Part shown: one piece after another, positions 39,916-48,481 of the stretch
How the letters are laid out: the number at the start of each line of letters is the position of its first letter
Position numbering within the stretch: position 1 is the first letter of the stretch
Source: Lachnospiraceae bacterium MD308
Lineage (GTDB): Bacteria; Bacillota; Clostridia; Lachnospirales; Lachnospiraceae
DNA length: 64,000 bases
Direction: 5' to 3'
Assembly (NCBI GenBank): GCA_010206225.2
Contig: VIQU02000012.1
Location: 27,419-91,418, forward strand
Notes under the pieces: generated by a model
Seen by the model: only the letters and a program-made list of their open reading frames with translations
Database searches by the model: none
What the model was told of the DNA's origin: nothing
Translations under genes and position numbers: made by a program

Positions 39916-40932
39916 ATGAACAGAATTGAGGGATTAGATAAGTATATAAAGCTTCCATCTTACCGGAATGCGATGGAACTGCCCCATGAGGTTTGTGAGG
40001 AATACAGACTTTTGGCACAGGGGGAATATAATATTAATTATATTTTTACCCATCCAGTCAGCGGAAAGGAGTTTCTGCTGCGTGTAAACTGCGGAAGCCA
40101 GATGCATCTTGAAGACCAGATTGAATATGAATATCATGCGTTGAAGCTTTTGCAGGATTCGGGAAGAACACCGAGAGTTTTTTATGTGGATGGCAGTCTT
40201 GAAAATCTGAAGCACGGGGTACTCGTTATGGAATATCTTCCAGGCGTAAGCCTTGATTACCATAAGGACATGACGCTTGCTGCTCAGTGCCTTGCGGATA
40301 TTCATAGCGTTCCGGTGTCGGCAGAAGAAGGGCTTTTGTGTCCTGAAAATCCTCTGAAAGCAATACTGGAAGAATGTGAAGAGATGGTAAAGGTATATAT
40401 GGATTCGCCCCTTGGCAGTGATGAGACGAAAAGAAAAATCCGTAGTCTTATGGAACGGGGATGGGAGAGACTTGAGCAGTTTGACAATCAGAAGGATTAC
40501 CAGTGCTGTATCAACACAGAGCTTAACTCTACCAATTTTCTGATCGGCGGGGAAGGTGAGAGAAATTATCTGATTGATTGGGAAAAGCCTCTTTACGGAG
40601 ATCCAGCACAGGATTTAGGGCATTTTCTGGCCCCTACGACTACCTTCTGGAAGACAGATGTGATACTTGATCCTAAAGAAACAAAAAAGTTTCTGGATGA
40701 ATATATTAAGGCTGTAAATGGAAGATTTTCTACAGTCGGTTTAAAGGAAAGAGTATATACATACATTCCGATTACCTGTTTAAGAGGGGTGACGTGGTGT
40801 GCAATGGCATGGGTTGAATATCAGCAGCCGGATAAACTGATATTTAATGAATCTACATACAAAAAGCTTAAAGCCTATCTGTCACATGATTTTTTGGGAA
40901 TGCTATCTAAATACTATTTTATGAGAGGTTAA
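39916..40932 (+). CDS. Aminoglycoside phosphotransferase-fold kinase
   Basis: A 338-residue kinase-like protein of the APH/choline-kinase fold. N-lobe: GEYNINYIFTHPVSGKEFLLRV with the ATP-contact lysine, then hinge VLVMEYLPG. C-lobe: the catalytic loop is INTELNSTNFLIG, in which the usual HxDxxxxN is altered (N-T-E in place of H-G-D), and the metal-binding DWEKPLYGDPAQDLGHFL is intact. It should phosphorylate a small alcohol, sugar or nucleoside; resistance to drugs is not implied. It lies inside the ArsS-type cluster, six bases before the second TVP38 gene. The changed catalytic loop raises the chance of an unusual substrate or weak activity. Confidence 0.82.
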   Translation: MNRIEGLDKYIKLPSYRNAMELPHEVCEEYRLLAQGEYNINYIFTHPVSGKEFLLRVNCGSQMHLEDQIEYEYHALKLLQDSGRTPRVFYVDGSLENLKHGVLVMEYLPGVSLDYHKDMTLAAQCLADIHSVPVSAEEGLLCPENPLKAILEECEEMVKVYMDSPLGSDETKRKIRSLMERGWERLEQFDNQKDYQCCINTELNSTNFLIGGEGERNYLIDWEKPLYGDPAQDLGHFLAPTTTFWKTDVILDPKETKKFLDEYIKAVNGRFSTVGLKERVYTYIPITCLRGVTWCAMAWVEYQQPDKLIFNESTYKKLKAYLSHDFLGMLSKYYFMRG

Positions 40933-40938
40933 AGGGTA

Positions 40939-41646
40939 ATGGATAAGAAGAAAAAAAACTGGATGGGAAAGGCAGCGGTGACGGCCGCTGCAATAGCAGC
41001 GATTTTAGCATATTATTTTATTCCGTCTGTGAATCAGACGATGAATACCATATTGTCAGCATTTGCAAGTGGGGATTTTACGGTAGTAAGGGCTTTCGTG
41101 GAGTCGTATGGTGCGTATGCGGCGGCAGTCTCTTTTTTGCTGATGATCTTACAATCAATCGCAGCTCCGCTTCCGGCATTTCTTCTTACCTTTGCTAATG
41201 CGAATCTGTTTGGTTGGTGGAAGGGTGCGATTCTTTCATGGTCAAGTGCTATGGCTGGTGCGGCAGTCTGTTTTTATATTGCAAGAATTCTGGGAAGAGA
41301 TGTTGCCGAAAAGCTTACAAGTAAAGCAGGGCTTAAGCAGATTGATGAATTCTTTGAGAGACACGGGAAGATGAGTATTTTGATTGCAAGACTCTTGCCA
41401 TTTATGTCTTTTGACATTGTAAGCTATGCGGCGGGGCTTACGTCTATATCTTTTGGCAGTTTTTTATTCGCTACAGGAATTGGACAGCTCCCGGCTACCA
41501 TTATCTATTCCTATGTGGGAAGTATGCTGACAGGAGGGGCAAAGTTGTTTGTGACAGGTCTTCTTCTCTTGTTTGCAATATCAGCTTTGATTGTTTTAAT
41601 GAAACAACTATATAAAGAAAACAAAAAAGGGAGGACAAACAAATGA
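40939..41646 (+). CDS. TVP38/TMEM64 family membrane protein (second copy)
   Basis: A 235-residue VTT-domain membrane protein, only distantly like the copy at 36834. It has a lysine-rich cytosolic start (MDKKKKNWMGK), then helices near 10-30, 55-80, 90-115, 150-180 and 200-225. Family marks: APLPAFLLTFANANLFGWWKG, GAAVCFYIARILGRD, RLLPFMSFDIVSYAAGLTSI and GQLPATIIYSYVGS. Its stop overlaps the start of the next gene (ATGA). Two lipid-transport-type proteins in one cluster suggest that the end product, or an intermediate, is membrane-bound (inference). Confidence 0.85.
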   Translation: MDKKKKNWMGKAAVTAAAIAAILAYYFIPSVNQTMNTILSAFASGDFTVVRAFVESYGAYAAAVSFLLMILQSIAAPLPAFLLTFANANLFGWWKGAILSWSSAMAGAAVCFYIARILGRDVAEKLTSKAGLKQIDEFFERHGKMSILIARLLPFMSFDIVSYAAGLTSISFGSFLFATGIGQLPATIIYSYVGSMLTGGAKLFVTGLLLLFAISALIVLMKQLYKENKKGRTNK

Positions 41647-41975
41647 GTACATATTATAATCCAGAGGATTTGGCGAAGTTTGGAACAATGGGAGAGGAAG
41701 CTCCGCAGCTTTGGGATAATTTCATGCAATATTACGGAGCAGTATTTGCGGAGGGCGCTCTGACAGCAAGAGAGAAATCTTTGATTGCTCTGGCAGTAGC
41801 GACGGCAGTTCAGTGTCCGTACTGTATTGACTCTTATACTCAGGATTGTCTGTCTAAGGGTGTGGATGAAGAACAGATGACAGAAGCGATACATGTTGCT
41901 GCGGCGATCAAAGGTGGAGCTGCGCTGGTTCATGGTGTGCAGATGAAAAATATAGTAAAGAAACTGGAGCTTTAA
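41643..41975 (+). CDS. Carboxymuconolactone-decarboxylase-like, ArsS-associated protein
   Basis: A 110-residue AhpD/carboxymuconolactone decarboxylase-fold protein, of the type named arsenosugar biosynthesis-associated peroxidase-like protein. The core helix pair reads LTAREKSLIALAVATAVQCPYCIDSYTQ, with the redox pair CPYC at about 59-62, followed by GVDEEQMTEAIHVAAAIKGG. GGGAGGA precedes the ATG, which overlaps the previous stop by four bases; arsS starts two bases after its end. The CxxC pair suggests thiol chemistry or peroxide removal next to the radical SAM step; its exact role is not known. Confidence 0.88.
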   Translation: MSTYYNPEDLAKFGTMGEEAPQLWDNFMQYYGAVFAEGALTAREKSLIALAVATAVQCPYCIDSYTQDCLSKGVDEEQMTEAIHVAAAIKGGAALVHGVQMKNIVKKLEL

Positions 41976-41977
41976 AT

Positions 41978-42955
41978 ATGGATGTAAGAGAAGAATTTAA
42001 AAAAATAACACAGATTCCAGAGTTTGAATCACAAGTGGAGGATAAGGCATTACTGGAAACGGATAAAATGTCTGTGCTTCAGATCAATGTGGGAAGGCTC
42101 TGTAATCTGGCATGTAAGCACTGTCATGTGGAGGCGGGTCCGAACCGTACAGAAGTGATGGAAAAGGATGTGCTTGAGGCTTGCCTTAAGGTTTACACGG
42201 AATGGGGATTTGATACGATAGATATCACAGGCGGAGCACCGGAGATGAACCCGAATTTCCGCTGGTTTGTAAAAGAAGCGGTTAAGGTATGTAAAAATGT
42301 GATGGTACGGTCTAATCTTACAATTATGCTGGAGGATGGATATGAGGATTTGCCGGAATTTTATGCGGAAAATAAGGTGGCTGTCATCTGTTCGCTTCCG
42401 CATTACCGGGCAAAAAATTCCAACAAGCAGCGTGGAGAAGGAACTTTTGAAAAATCTATAGAAGTTTTGAAAAAGCTGAATGAATTAGGGTATGGTAAAG
42501 ATCCAGAGCTAGTGCTTAATTTGGTATTTAATCCGGGAGGAGCATTTTTCCCGCCGGAGCAGTCGGCCATGGAAAAGGAATATAAAGAGCATCTGGGCAG
42601 TGAATATGGCATAGTATTTAATAACTTATTTACCATTACGAATAATCCGATCGGCAGATTCGGCGCGTTTCTTATGAGAAGCGGCAATATGGAAGGGTAT
42701 CTCACAAAGCTTTATGGAGCCTTTAATCCGGGAGCATTGCCGGGCATGATGTGCAGAAGCCAGTTATCTGTAGGATGGGACGGAAAGCTTTATGACTGTG
42801 ATTTTAATCAGGCGGTGGATATGCCGGTCATAACGGGAGAGAATATTAAAGATCTGCCCGGAAAACCGTATAAGAAAAGAAAAATCTGTTTTGACAAACA
42901 TTGCTACGCTTGTACGGCAGGACAAGGTTCAAGCTGTGGTGGAAGCACGGCGTAA
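41978..42955 (+). CDS. arsS: ArsS-type radical SAM protein
   Basis: A 325-residue radical SAM enzyme of the arsenosugar-biosynthesis ArsS family. In arsenic pathways ArsS joins a 5'-deoxyadenosyl group to dimethylarsenite. The cluster motif CNLACKHC has C42, C46 and C49, followed by VEAGPNRTE and DITGGAPEMNPNFRW. The C-terminal part is the DUF3641-like domain and ends in CFDKHCYACTAGQGSSCGGST, the cysteine-rich tail of the family. The gene abuts the CMD-like gene. No arsenite methyltransferase gene is in the window, so an arsenic substrate is not certain; a related heteroatom acceptor is conceivable. Confidence 0.9.
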   Translation: MDVREEFKKITQIPEFESQVEDKALLETDKMSVLQINVGRLCNLACKHCHVEAGPNRTEVMEKDVLEACLKVYTEWGFDTIDITGGAPEMNPNFRWFVKEAVKVCKNVMVRSNLTIMLEDGYEDLPEFYAENKVAVICSLPHYRAKNSNKQRGEGTFEKSIEVLKKLNELGYGKDPELVLNLVFNPGGAFFPPEQSAMEKEYKEHLGSEYGIVFNNLFTITNNPIGRFGAFLMRSGNMEGYLTKLYGAFNPGALPGMMCRSQLSVGWDGKLYDCDFNQAVDMPVITGENIKDLPGKPYKKRKICFDKHCYACTAGQGSSCGGSTA

Positions 42956-43000
42956 TGATTTATAAAATACATAGCTTAACAGTATAAAAAGGAGAAGGAT

Positions 43001-43444
43001 ATGGAAAGAAAACAGATTACAGAGGAATTTATAAAAGGCTATGATTGTTCACAGGTAGTGTTAAGGCACTTTGCGGATAAGCTTGGGATCAGCGAAGATG
43101 AAGCAAATCGTGTGGCAGCAGGCTTTGGCGGCGGGATGATGCTTGGCTCGGTCTGCGGAGCCTATACAGGCGCTTTGATGGCATTGGGTTTGAAATATGG
43201 TCATAGTGATCCTGACAGCCTTATGCGGCAAAAGGATATTATGCTTGCAAAGATGGAGCAGCTTAAAGAAAAGTTTACGGAGGAGTTCGGCACGGTAGAG
43301 TGCAAAGAACTGATCGGGTATGACCTGTCCGTTCCGGAAGAGCTTAAAAGCGCTCTTGACAGCGGAAAATTACTTGATTATTGTCCGGGGCTTGTAGATA
43401 AGGTGATTCAGATGACAGAAGAAATTCTCGGCAAAGAAGCATAG
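43001..43444 (+). CDS. C_GCAxxG_C_C family protein
   Basis: A 147-residue protein of the C_GCAxxG_C_C family, putatively redox-active. The conserved cysteines and glycines are present: YDCSQVVLRHFADKLG, AAGFGGGMMLGSVCGAYTGALMALG (seen as FGGGMMLGSVCGAYTGA), VECKELIG and LDYCPGLVDKV. AAAAAGGAGAAGG precedes the ATG. Proteins of this family often lie beside oxidoreductases or molybdenum and radical SAM enzymes in anaerobes. Here it follows arsS after 45 bases and may serve as a metal, cluster or sulfur handling partner; function is not established. Confidence 0.86.
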   Translation: MERKQITEEFIKGYDCSQVVLRHFADKLGISEDEANRVAAGFGGGMMLGSVCGAYTGALMALGLKYGHSDPDSLMRQKDIMLAKMEQLKEKFTEEFGTVECKELIGYDLSVPEELKSALDSGKLLDYCPGLVDKVIQMTEEILGKEA

Positions 43445-43482
43445 AATCGGCTTAAGCTGTGAAGTGGATAATGAGGACGGTA

Positions 43483-44442
43483 ATGGGGAATAAGGTTATG
43501 AAAAACAGTATAAAGAATTTCGGGATGTATATAGGAGCAATCTTGCTTGCGGCCTCTCTTTTGGAGGGCTGCGGTAATAAGGGAGTGCCGGAGGAAGAGC
43601 TGGTGTCAAAGGATTCTTTTGAGGGCCAATATCTTGTGACGGCCGATTATGTAAAGGAACATGCGGGTGACGAGAACGTCATTCTGGTAGATTGCCGGGG
43701 TGCAGACAAGGCAAAAAGGGAAACGCTGGAAGGAGCCATTGCCACAACATGGCAGGAAATCGGAACCTGCAGTGAAAGCTATGGTGCCGCGGGCGACGAA
43801 GGCTGGGGAAAGATTCCAGAGCCTTCTGAACTTTCAGAAAAGCTTGGCGAGCTTGGTATGGATAAGAATAAAGAGCTGATTCTCTTAGGAGAGACTCTTA
43901 ACGGCTGGGGAGATGACGCAAGAGTTTTGTGGGAGCTTGCGGCTGCTGGATATACGGAGGTCAAGATGGTGGACGGTGGGTATAGCGCTGCAAAGGAGGC
44001 AGGCGTACCGACTCAGAAAGGTGCATCCGATCCAGAACCAGTGGAGGTGGTCATTGATTCCATTGACAAAACCCATGTTATGGAGACAGAAGAGCTGATG
44101 AATAATTATGATGCGTATAAAATTATAGACGTACGTACAGAGGATGAGTACAAGGGTGCTGTAAAGTATGATGAAGCACAGGGCGGTCATCTTCCGGGGG
44201 CAGTCTTTCTGCCTTACACGGACCTGTTCCGGGAGAATGGGAGTCTTCGGTCAAAGGCTGATGTTGAAAAGATGATGGAGGATGCGGGGATATCTAAAGG
44301 TGATAAAATTGTGGCCTACTGTACAGGAGGAATCCGCTCTGCGTATATGCAGCTTGTGCTTGAGATGGCGGGGTATGAGAACACGTGGAATTATGACCAG
44401 TCGTTCTGGAGATGGGCAGTTGTAGGTGAGGTGGAAAAATAG
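43483..44442 (+). CDS. Two-module rhodanese lipoprotein
   Basis: A secreted lipoprotein of about 319 residues with two rhodanese modules (about 45-175 and 195-315). The signal segment MYIGAILLAASLLEGCG supplies a lipobox cysteine. In module 1 the active-site loop reads LLGETLNGWGDDAR and has no cysteine; module 2 has a proper loop, YCTGGIRSAY. This is the thiosulfate sulfurtransferase layout. Start uncertain: ATG 43483 (GAGGA upstream) is chosen; ATG 43498 and GTG 43459 are in frame. It would move sulfane sulfur at the outer face of the membrane, near the ArsS-type cluster. Confidence 0.85.
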   Translation: MGNKVMKNSIKNFGMYIGAILLAASLLEGCGNKGVPEEELVSKDSFEGQYLVTADYVKEHAGDENVILVDCRGADKAKRETLEGAIATTWQEIGTCSESYGAAGDEGWGKIPEPSELSEKLGELGMDKNKELILLGETLNGWGDDARVLWELAAAGYTEVKMVDGGYSAAKEAGVPTQKGASDPEPVEVVIDSIDKTHVMETEELMNNYDAYKIIDVRTEDEYKGAVKYDEAQGGHLPGAVFLPYTDLFRENGSLRSKADVEKMMEDAGISKGDKIVAYCTGGIRSAYMQLVLEMAGYENTWNYDQSFWRWAVVGEVEK

Positions 44443-44570
44443 TCGGAACATATATTGAAAATAAAAATAATACTGATGGATATATTTGAATAAACGATTA
44501 GACGCTAATTGTATAATAAAATATAATATTATTGGTAAAAACTATTATAAAAACCAAGGAGGATACGAGT

Positions 44571-46112
44571 ATGAAAAGGAAAGCAGTGATCATGCTTATG
44601 TTGGCCGCTGTTTTAACATTTGGCGGTTGTGGAAAGAGTGAAGAGGCTCCATCAGGGGATGAGCCGAAGGAAGAGACGGCATCAGAGGAAAAAACCTCAG
44701 AGGAATCTGCATCAGGCGAGGCTTCCGAAGAAGATGTACTGGCTTATATTACGGATACAGATGAAAATACGGTTCTTGTAGATGCCAGAGTTGCAGACGC
44801 TTATCAGGGGTGGGCGCTTGATGGAGCAGAGAAGGGCGGTCATTTTGAGAATGCCGTCAATATTTCCGCACAGTGGTTAGATTGTGAGTATGAGTCAAAC
44901 GAGAAGGAGAATAAGACCCGTGAGGAGTCTATACAGAAGGAACTGGATGCGAATGCAATGACCGCTGAAAAATCTTACATTATCTATGATACCAATGGAA
45001 AGGATGCGGCTGCTGTAAAGGGATACCTTGAGAAAAACGGCTATAAGAATATTTCTACTTTTAATGCAGCAGATCTTATCAATTCCGGTTCCCAGACACT
45101 TGTGAGCTATGCAAATTATAATATGTATATGCCTGCTGAGATTGTAAAGAATATTGCTGACCATGTGGTAGACGGCGCAGAGCTTGGGGATCAGGCGGCA
45201 GATATCGTTAAGGATGCTCCTATCGTGCTGCTTGACGTATCATGGGGTGATGAGACGAATAATGAAGAGACGGGATCCGGGTATGAAGATGGACATGTTC
45301 CGGGAACGGTCCATGTGAATACAGACGAGTATGAAACTCCGAAGGTATATGTAGAAGAGAAGGATGAGGACTACAGAAGCGAATGGCGTCTGATTCCCGA
45401 TGAAGAGCTGATCGCGCTTGCAGAGGCAAAGGGCGTAACAAAGGACAGCTGCGTTGTCATTGTAGGTTATGAGCCTATGGCAACGACACGTATGGCGATC
45501 ATCCTAAAATATCTTGGCTGTGAAAATGTTCATGTAATGAGCGAGGGGCTGGTAGGATGGAATGCAAAAGGTTATGAGATGCAGAGTGGTATCATCAAGC
45601 CGGAAAAGGTAAGCTTTGGAGCGGACAAGCCGCAGAATCCTGACTTGATTGATACGATTGACGAGGCTGAGGATAAGCTTGCGAATGATTCCAATTTCCA
45701 GCTTATCGATACTCGTACGATTGAAGAATGGAACGGTGAGGATTCGGGGTACAGCTATCATGACCTGATGGGAAGGATTGATGGAACGATCCATTCTGAA
45801 TCTGGAATCGGGTACTCCAGCTCTATGTATTATTACAGAAATCCGGACAAGTCTATGAGAAGTAAGGAAATCTTAGAGGCTATGTGGAAAGATCAGGGAA
45901 TCGATACAGGTAAGCATATGTCATTCTTCTGCGGCAGCGGTTGGAGAGCGGCGGAAGAAGCATGGGACGCTATGATGATCGGATATGCCGATGTGTCTCT
46001 TTACAGTGACGGATGGATTGGATGGAGTAATGAAGGCCATCCATATATTGACAAAGATGGAAAGACAGTTCATTATGATAAAGAGCAGAACAAAGTAGTT
46101 CCTGTGGAATAA
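44571..46112 (+). CDS. Three-module rhodanese lipoprotein
   Basis: A 513-residue lipoprotein with signal peptide and lipobox (LTFGGCG, cysteine about 19), an acidic Glu/Ser-rich linker (about 20-55), then three rhodanese-like modules at about 55-200, 225-360 and 370-510. Module 1 (IYDTNGKDAA) and module 2 (IVGYEPMATTR) lack the catalytic cysteine; module 3 keeps it in FFCGSGWRAAEE. AAGGAGG precedes ATG 44571. A perfect TATAAT at 44511 may be part of its promoter, as the gap of 128 bases to the previous gene is AT-rich. Likely an extracellular sulfurtransferase or sulfur-binding protein. Confidence 0.86.
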   Translation: MKRKAVIMLMLAAVLTFGGCGKSEEAPSGDEPKEETASEEKTSEESASGEASEEDVLAYITDTDENTVLVDARVADAYQGWALDGAEKGGHFENAVNISAQWLDCEYESNEKENKTREESIQKELDANAMTAEKSYIIYDTNGKDAAAVKGYLEKNGYKNISTFNAADLINSGSQTLVSYANYNMYMPAEIVKNIADHVVDGAELGDQAADIVKDAPIVLLDVSWGDETNNEETGSGYEDGHVPGTVHVNTDEYETPKVYVEEKDEDYRSEWRLIPDEELIALAEAKGVTKDSCVVIVGYEPMATTRMAIILKYLGCENVHVMSEGLVGWNAKGYEMQSGIIKPEKVSFGADKPQNPDLIDTIDEAEDKLANDSNFQLIDTRTIEEWNGEDSGYSYHDLMGRIDGTIHSESGIGYSSSMYYYRNPDKSMRSKEILEAMWKDQGIDTGKHMSFFCGSGWRAAEEAWDAMMIGYADVSLYSDGWIGWSNEGHPYIDKDGKTVHYDKEQNKVVPVE

Positions 46113-46132
46113 ATAAACGAAATGGGTTTATG

Positions 46133-46162
46133 AAGGAGAACGGAGTTTCCGCTCTCCTTTTT
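46133..46162 (+). terminator. Terminator behind the rhodanese genes
   Basis: Arms AAGGAGA-CGGA and TCCG-TCTCCTT (one mismatch) followed by TTTTTG. It separates the ArsS-type region from the glycosyltransferase operon. Confidence 0.75.
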
Positions 46163-46221
46163 GTAATTTCAGAAAGACGGTTATGATTCTGGGAGATAAT
46201 CAACATTTAAATGCATGAGGG

Positions 46222-48471
46222 ATGAAAAAGGCCATGGAAGATAGACGAAAAATTGCGGACGGAAAAGAGATATGGGTGATAAAGGCAGGGTTTCCAAATG
46301 ATCCGGTGAAAAGGCTCTGGTCGGAATATGCGTTTTCCAATTCACTGAAAAAATATCTGGAAAGGCTGGGCGTTTGTGTTTTCATAGAATCTTATGATGA
46401 GTGGTATGGGAACGATACGGCAGACGTTGTTGTAGTGCTCAGAGGACATAAGGAGTATTTCCCTGTCAGAAAAAATAAGGACTGTGTCCATATTATGTGG
46501 AATTTAAGCCATCCTTCTACAATCACTGATGAGGAATATAATTCTTATGACATGGTTTGTATTGGTTCTGAAATCTACGCTGAAAAGATAAAAAGACGGC
46601 TTAAGGTCCCGGTCAGGATACTTCCTGTGTGCGCAGATACGGAGATATTTTTTCCGGATTCGGAGGAAAAAGAAGAAAAAGAGTATGACTGGGTGTTTGT
46701 GGGAAACTCCCGGTATGTGAAACGAAAAAGTGTGGTATGGTCTATCACTCACAACATCCCTTTGAAAATTTGGGGCGCAAACTGGGAAAAGGTTCTTCCT
46801 GAGAGTGCAAAATACGTTGTGGCAGAAAATATTCCCAATGATGAGCTTCCGAAGCTTTACAGGAATGCAAAGGTTACCGTCGATGACCATTATGAGGATA
46901 TGGCACTATATGGGTTTGTCAACACCCGAATTATAGAAGCTGTCGCCTGCGGCCTGCCTGTAATCTCCGATTACTCGGAAGGCATATACAAGATGTTTGG
47001 GGATGCAGTGTTATCTTATCGCAATGAAAAAGAATTCGTGGAGCAGACAAATAAAATTTTTGATGATTACGCTTCAGTAAAGAAAAAGACAAGGGAATTA
47101 TGGCCGGTTATTCAGAAAGAATATTCATTTGAAGCGCGGGCAAGACAGTTGAAGATATTCAGTGAGGAAATCAAAGAATACGGAAATAGATGCAGGAAGC
47201 TTGCAGCCTCATTCTCAGGACATAATACAACGGAACATGTGATTCGCACAGTATGCGAAAGGAGTTCTGGCCTGATACCTAAAGTGTCTGTGATCATTCC
47301 GGTATATAATGCTGTTAAATATCTTGAGAAGTGCCTGGACAGCGTGCTTAGACAGACATTGAAAGAAATCGAAATAATCTGTATAGACGACGGTTCGGAG
47401 GATTCTTCCCTGAAACTGTTAAAAGAATATGCGGATAAGGATGACAGGATTTCGGTCTATGCGCAAAAGAACTGTGGTCTTGCGGAGACGAGAAACAGAG
47501 GGCTGGGAAAAGCGCAGGGAGAATATATAGCGTTTCTTGACAGTGATGACTGGTTAGAACTGCAGGCGCTGGAAAGATTGTACGAGGCAAGCCGTAAGAG
47601 ACAATTAGATATTCTGGTTTTTAATGGGGATACAGTTTATGACAATGATAAAGTCAGAGAAGAACATCCAGAATTTCAGAATTACTATCATAGAAAGGGG
47701 AAATATCCTGAAAAATGTGCCGGTTATAAAATGCTTGCTGGAATGCGAAAAGAAAAGGAGTACAGAACCAGTGCTGGAATGCAGATGTTCAGACGACAAT
47801 TTCTTGAGAATACACGAACTTCATTTTGCAGAGGAATTCTTCATGAAGATAATGACTTTACGTTCCGGTCGTATCTGTCGGCGGAAAATGTGGGATATAT
47901 GCCGGAGAACTTTTATAAAAGACGGGTTCATAAGGATTCCATTATGACGAAAGCGGCGGAGTGTTCGGGGCTGCGGCATGTTTATGGTTATTTCAAGGCA
48001 TTTCTGAATATGCGTTCATTTCTGGCAGACGGAGAGCTGTACAGAGACTTTGATGCTGAGACATGGGAAGCCGTTATGGATATCCTTGAGGGGACGCTGT
48101 ACAATGTAAGAAAATATTTCAGTAATCTGACGTGGCAGGAGCAGTGCGCGTTTGATATGTTGGATAAGAGTGATGCGCTGGATTTCAGATTCTATGTGCA
48201 GCCCGGTTTTAACAGTTTTTCCGCACTGGGAAAGGCACAGAAGGAAAAAAGCGAGTTAAACCGTAAGCTGCAGAACACATATGCCGAAAAATCCGAGATT
48301 AACCGCAAGCTTCAGATCACTTACAAAGAAAAATACGACAGAGGCTTGGAAATCAAATACTTGAATAAAGAATTGGCCTCAATTAAAAAATCCAAAACTT
48401 ACCGTCTTGCCCGGATTATAGGATTCCCGGTAAGGACGGTTCGAAAGATCATGAAAAAGCTGCAGGAGTAG
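46222..48471 (+). CDS. Two-domain glycosyltransferase (CgeB-like GT-B plus GT2)
   Basis: A 749-residue bifunctional transferase. Residues about 10-330 form a GT-B half of the CgeB/YkvP type (VVVVLRGHKEYF; WVFVGNSRYVKRKSV; RIIEAVACGLPVISDY). Residues about 350-620 are a GT2 domain (VSVIIPVYNAVKYLEKCLDS; CIDDGSEDSS; FLDSDDWLE). The end (about 670-749) is a coiled coil with near repeats NRKLQNTYAEKSE and NRKLQITYKEKYD, then the membrane-associated SKTYRLARIIGFPVRT motif also seen in related surface-polymer transferases. ATG 46222 has GAGG upstream; ATG 46234 is possible. First gene of a four-gene operon. Confidence 0.86.
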   Translation: MKKAMEDRRKIADGKEIWVIKAGFPNDPVKRLWSEYAFSNSLKKYLERLGVCVFIESYDEWYGNDTADVVVVLRGHKEYFPVRKNKDCVHIMWNLSHPSTITDEEYNSYDMVCIGSEIYAEKIKRRLKVPVRILPVCADTEIFFPDSEEKEEKEYDWVFVGNSRYVKRKSVVWSITHNIPLKIWGANWEKVLPESAKYVVAENIPNDELPKLYRNAKVTVDDHYEDMALYGFVNTRIIEAVACGLPVISDYSEGIYKMFGDAVLSYRNEKEFVEQTNKIFDDYASVKKKTRELWPVIQKEYSFEARARQLKIFSEEIKEYGNRCRKLAASFSGHNTTEHVIRTVCERSSGLIPKVSVIIPVYNAVKYLEKCLDSVLRQTLKEIEIICIDDGSEDSSLKLLKEYADKDDRISVYAQKNCGLAETRNRGLGKAQGEYIAFLDSDDWLELQALERLYEASRKRQLDILVFNGDTVYDNDKVREEHPEFQNYYHRKGKYPEKCAGYKMLAGMRKEKEYRTSAGMQMFRRQFLENTRTSFCRGILHEDNDFTFRSYLSAENVGYMPENFYKRRVHKDSIMTKAAECSGLRHVYGYFKAFLNMRSFLADGELYRDFDAETWEAVMDILEGTLYNVRKYFSNLTWQEQCAFDMLDKSDALDFRFYVQPGFNSFSALGKAQKEKSELNRKLQNTYAEKSEINRKLQITYKEKYDRGLEIKYLNKELASIKKSKTYRLARIIGFPVRTVRKIMKKLQE

Positions 48472-48481
48472 GAGAAAATAC

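Noticed and set aside
48230..48330. Short near-repeats as a possible CRISPR or DNA repeat
   Set aside because: They are two in-frame copies of a coiled-coil unit in a glycosyltransferase, too few and too divergent for an array.
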